59,187 nt of DNA from positions 1 through 59,187 of the forward strand of contig JAPKZB010000082.1 of NCBI GenBank assembly GCA_026393985.1. The letters are read 5' to 3'. Below the pieces are notes generated by a model that saw only the letters and a list, made by a program, of their open reading frames with translations, made no database searches and was not told where the DNA came from. Numbering within the stretch: position 1 is the first letter of the stretch; each line of letters starts with the position of its first letter. The position numbers and the translations under genes are program-made. Shown one piece after another: positions 59,055-59,187 of this stretch. Source of the stretch: Acidobacteriota bacterium (GTDB lineage: Bacteria > Acidobacteriota > Terriglobia > Bryobacterales > Bryobacteraceae).

Positions 59055-59187
59055 GTCCGGTTAAAAGTCGAATAGAATCAACTGCTTGGGGTTTTCATTG
59101 GTCAGGTCTTGGGAGTCGATATCTTCAAAGGCCCGTAAAATGGGCATTTTCTCGAAAAGCGTGAGACTCAGAATCTGTAGAAAGCCG
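59051..59187 (-). mobile_element. End of an IS4-like insertion sequence (runs off the window)
   Basis: The element end is marked by TAGTGTCCGGTTAAAAGTCG at 59051-59070, directly at the break in the receptor gene. GTGTCCGGTTAAAA looks like the terminal inverted repeat of IS4-like elements. The other end and the target duplication are outside the window. Confidence 0.75.
59061..59187 (-). CDS. IS4-family transposase, C-terminal part
   Basis: This partial gene enters from the window edge and stops at 59061. The last 42 residues read GFLQILSLTLFEKMPILRAF, then EDIDSQDLTNENPKQ and the end LILFDF. The ILSLTLFEKxPI block and the LILFxF end are typical of the C-terminus of an IS4-like transposase subgroup. 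The catalytic residues are beyond the window. The stop codon overlaps the putative terminal repeat. It probably belongs to an intact, recently inserted copy, since no damage is seen here. Confidence 0.8.
   Translation of the reverse strand, partial: GFLQILSLTLFEKMPILRAFEDIDSQDLTNENPKQLILFDF

Overview
This is a GC-rich bacterial chromosome segment, most likely from an acidobacterium of the Solibacter/Bryobacter type (Acidobacteriota). That assignment is an inference. It rests on three very large TonB-dependent receptors with an N-terminal carboxypeptidase-regulatory domain (Oar-like), a PEP-CTERM surface protein, many Tat-type signal sequences, fused LptF-LptG and AroD-AroE proteins, an exported TldD/TldE-like pair and a sulfatase with its formylglycine-generating enzyme. 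No tRNA, rRNA or CRISPR array was seen. Coding density is very high, and many neighbours overlap by ATGA.

Layout. 1-1000: remains of a DDE insertion sequence. 1012-8102: gcvP under a tandem glycine riboswitch, divergent from a gene that fuses DNA topoisomerase III to a RecQ helicase. 8104-12553: gamma-glutamyltransferase, ArfB-like rescue factor, a decayed dihydrodipicolinate-synthase-family gene, and a GntR regulator with its membrane protein. 12654-19500: two tandem TonB receptors. 19613-27683: two TPR proteins overlapping head to head, the LptFG permease, two exported TldD/TldE-like proteins and a LuxR-type response regulator. 27835-32556: a CpaE-like ATPase, then a tightly overlapped phosphotransferase / damaged enolase-like / sulfatase cluster. 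32566-40987: a SET-domain protein with a 40-residue membrane microprotein, malate dehydrogenase, a MerR regulator, a CtpA protease, GMP synthase, a PpiD-like foldase and a DedA protein. 40959-46558: formylglycine-generating enzyme with a parvulin, a PEP-CTERM protein, a PHP-type phosphatase with a Gfo/Idh oxidoreductase, and a small membrane protein. 46530-50155: prepilin peptidase, amidase, a 61-residue leader-like protein and bifunctional AroDE, all on the minus strand. 50216-56188: PhoD-like phosphatase, a CusF-like lipoprotein, a c-type cytochrome, an ABC ATPase with a membrane-fusion protein, and a PQQ-type sugar dehydrogenase. 56366-59187: a third TonB receptor cut at its N-terminus by an IS4-like element that runs off the window.

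How the parts fit together. Much of the window concerns the cell envelope: outer-membrane uptake (TonB receptors), LPS export (LptFG), periplasmic folding and proteolysis (PpiD, parvulin, CtpA, TldD/E-like), surface display (PEP-CTERM) and exopolysaccharide control (PHP phosphatase). The sulfatase at 31168 needs the type of enzyme encoded at 40959 for maturation. Several genes have a -10 box only about 7-12 bases before the start codon and no Shine-Dalgarno sequence, which suggests frequent leaderless or near-leaderless transcripts. The most distinctive item is the topoisomerase III-RecQ fusion, which joins in one chain two activities that in other organisms form a complex dissolving DNA junctions.
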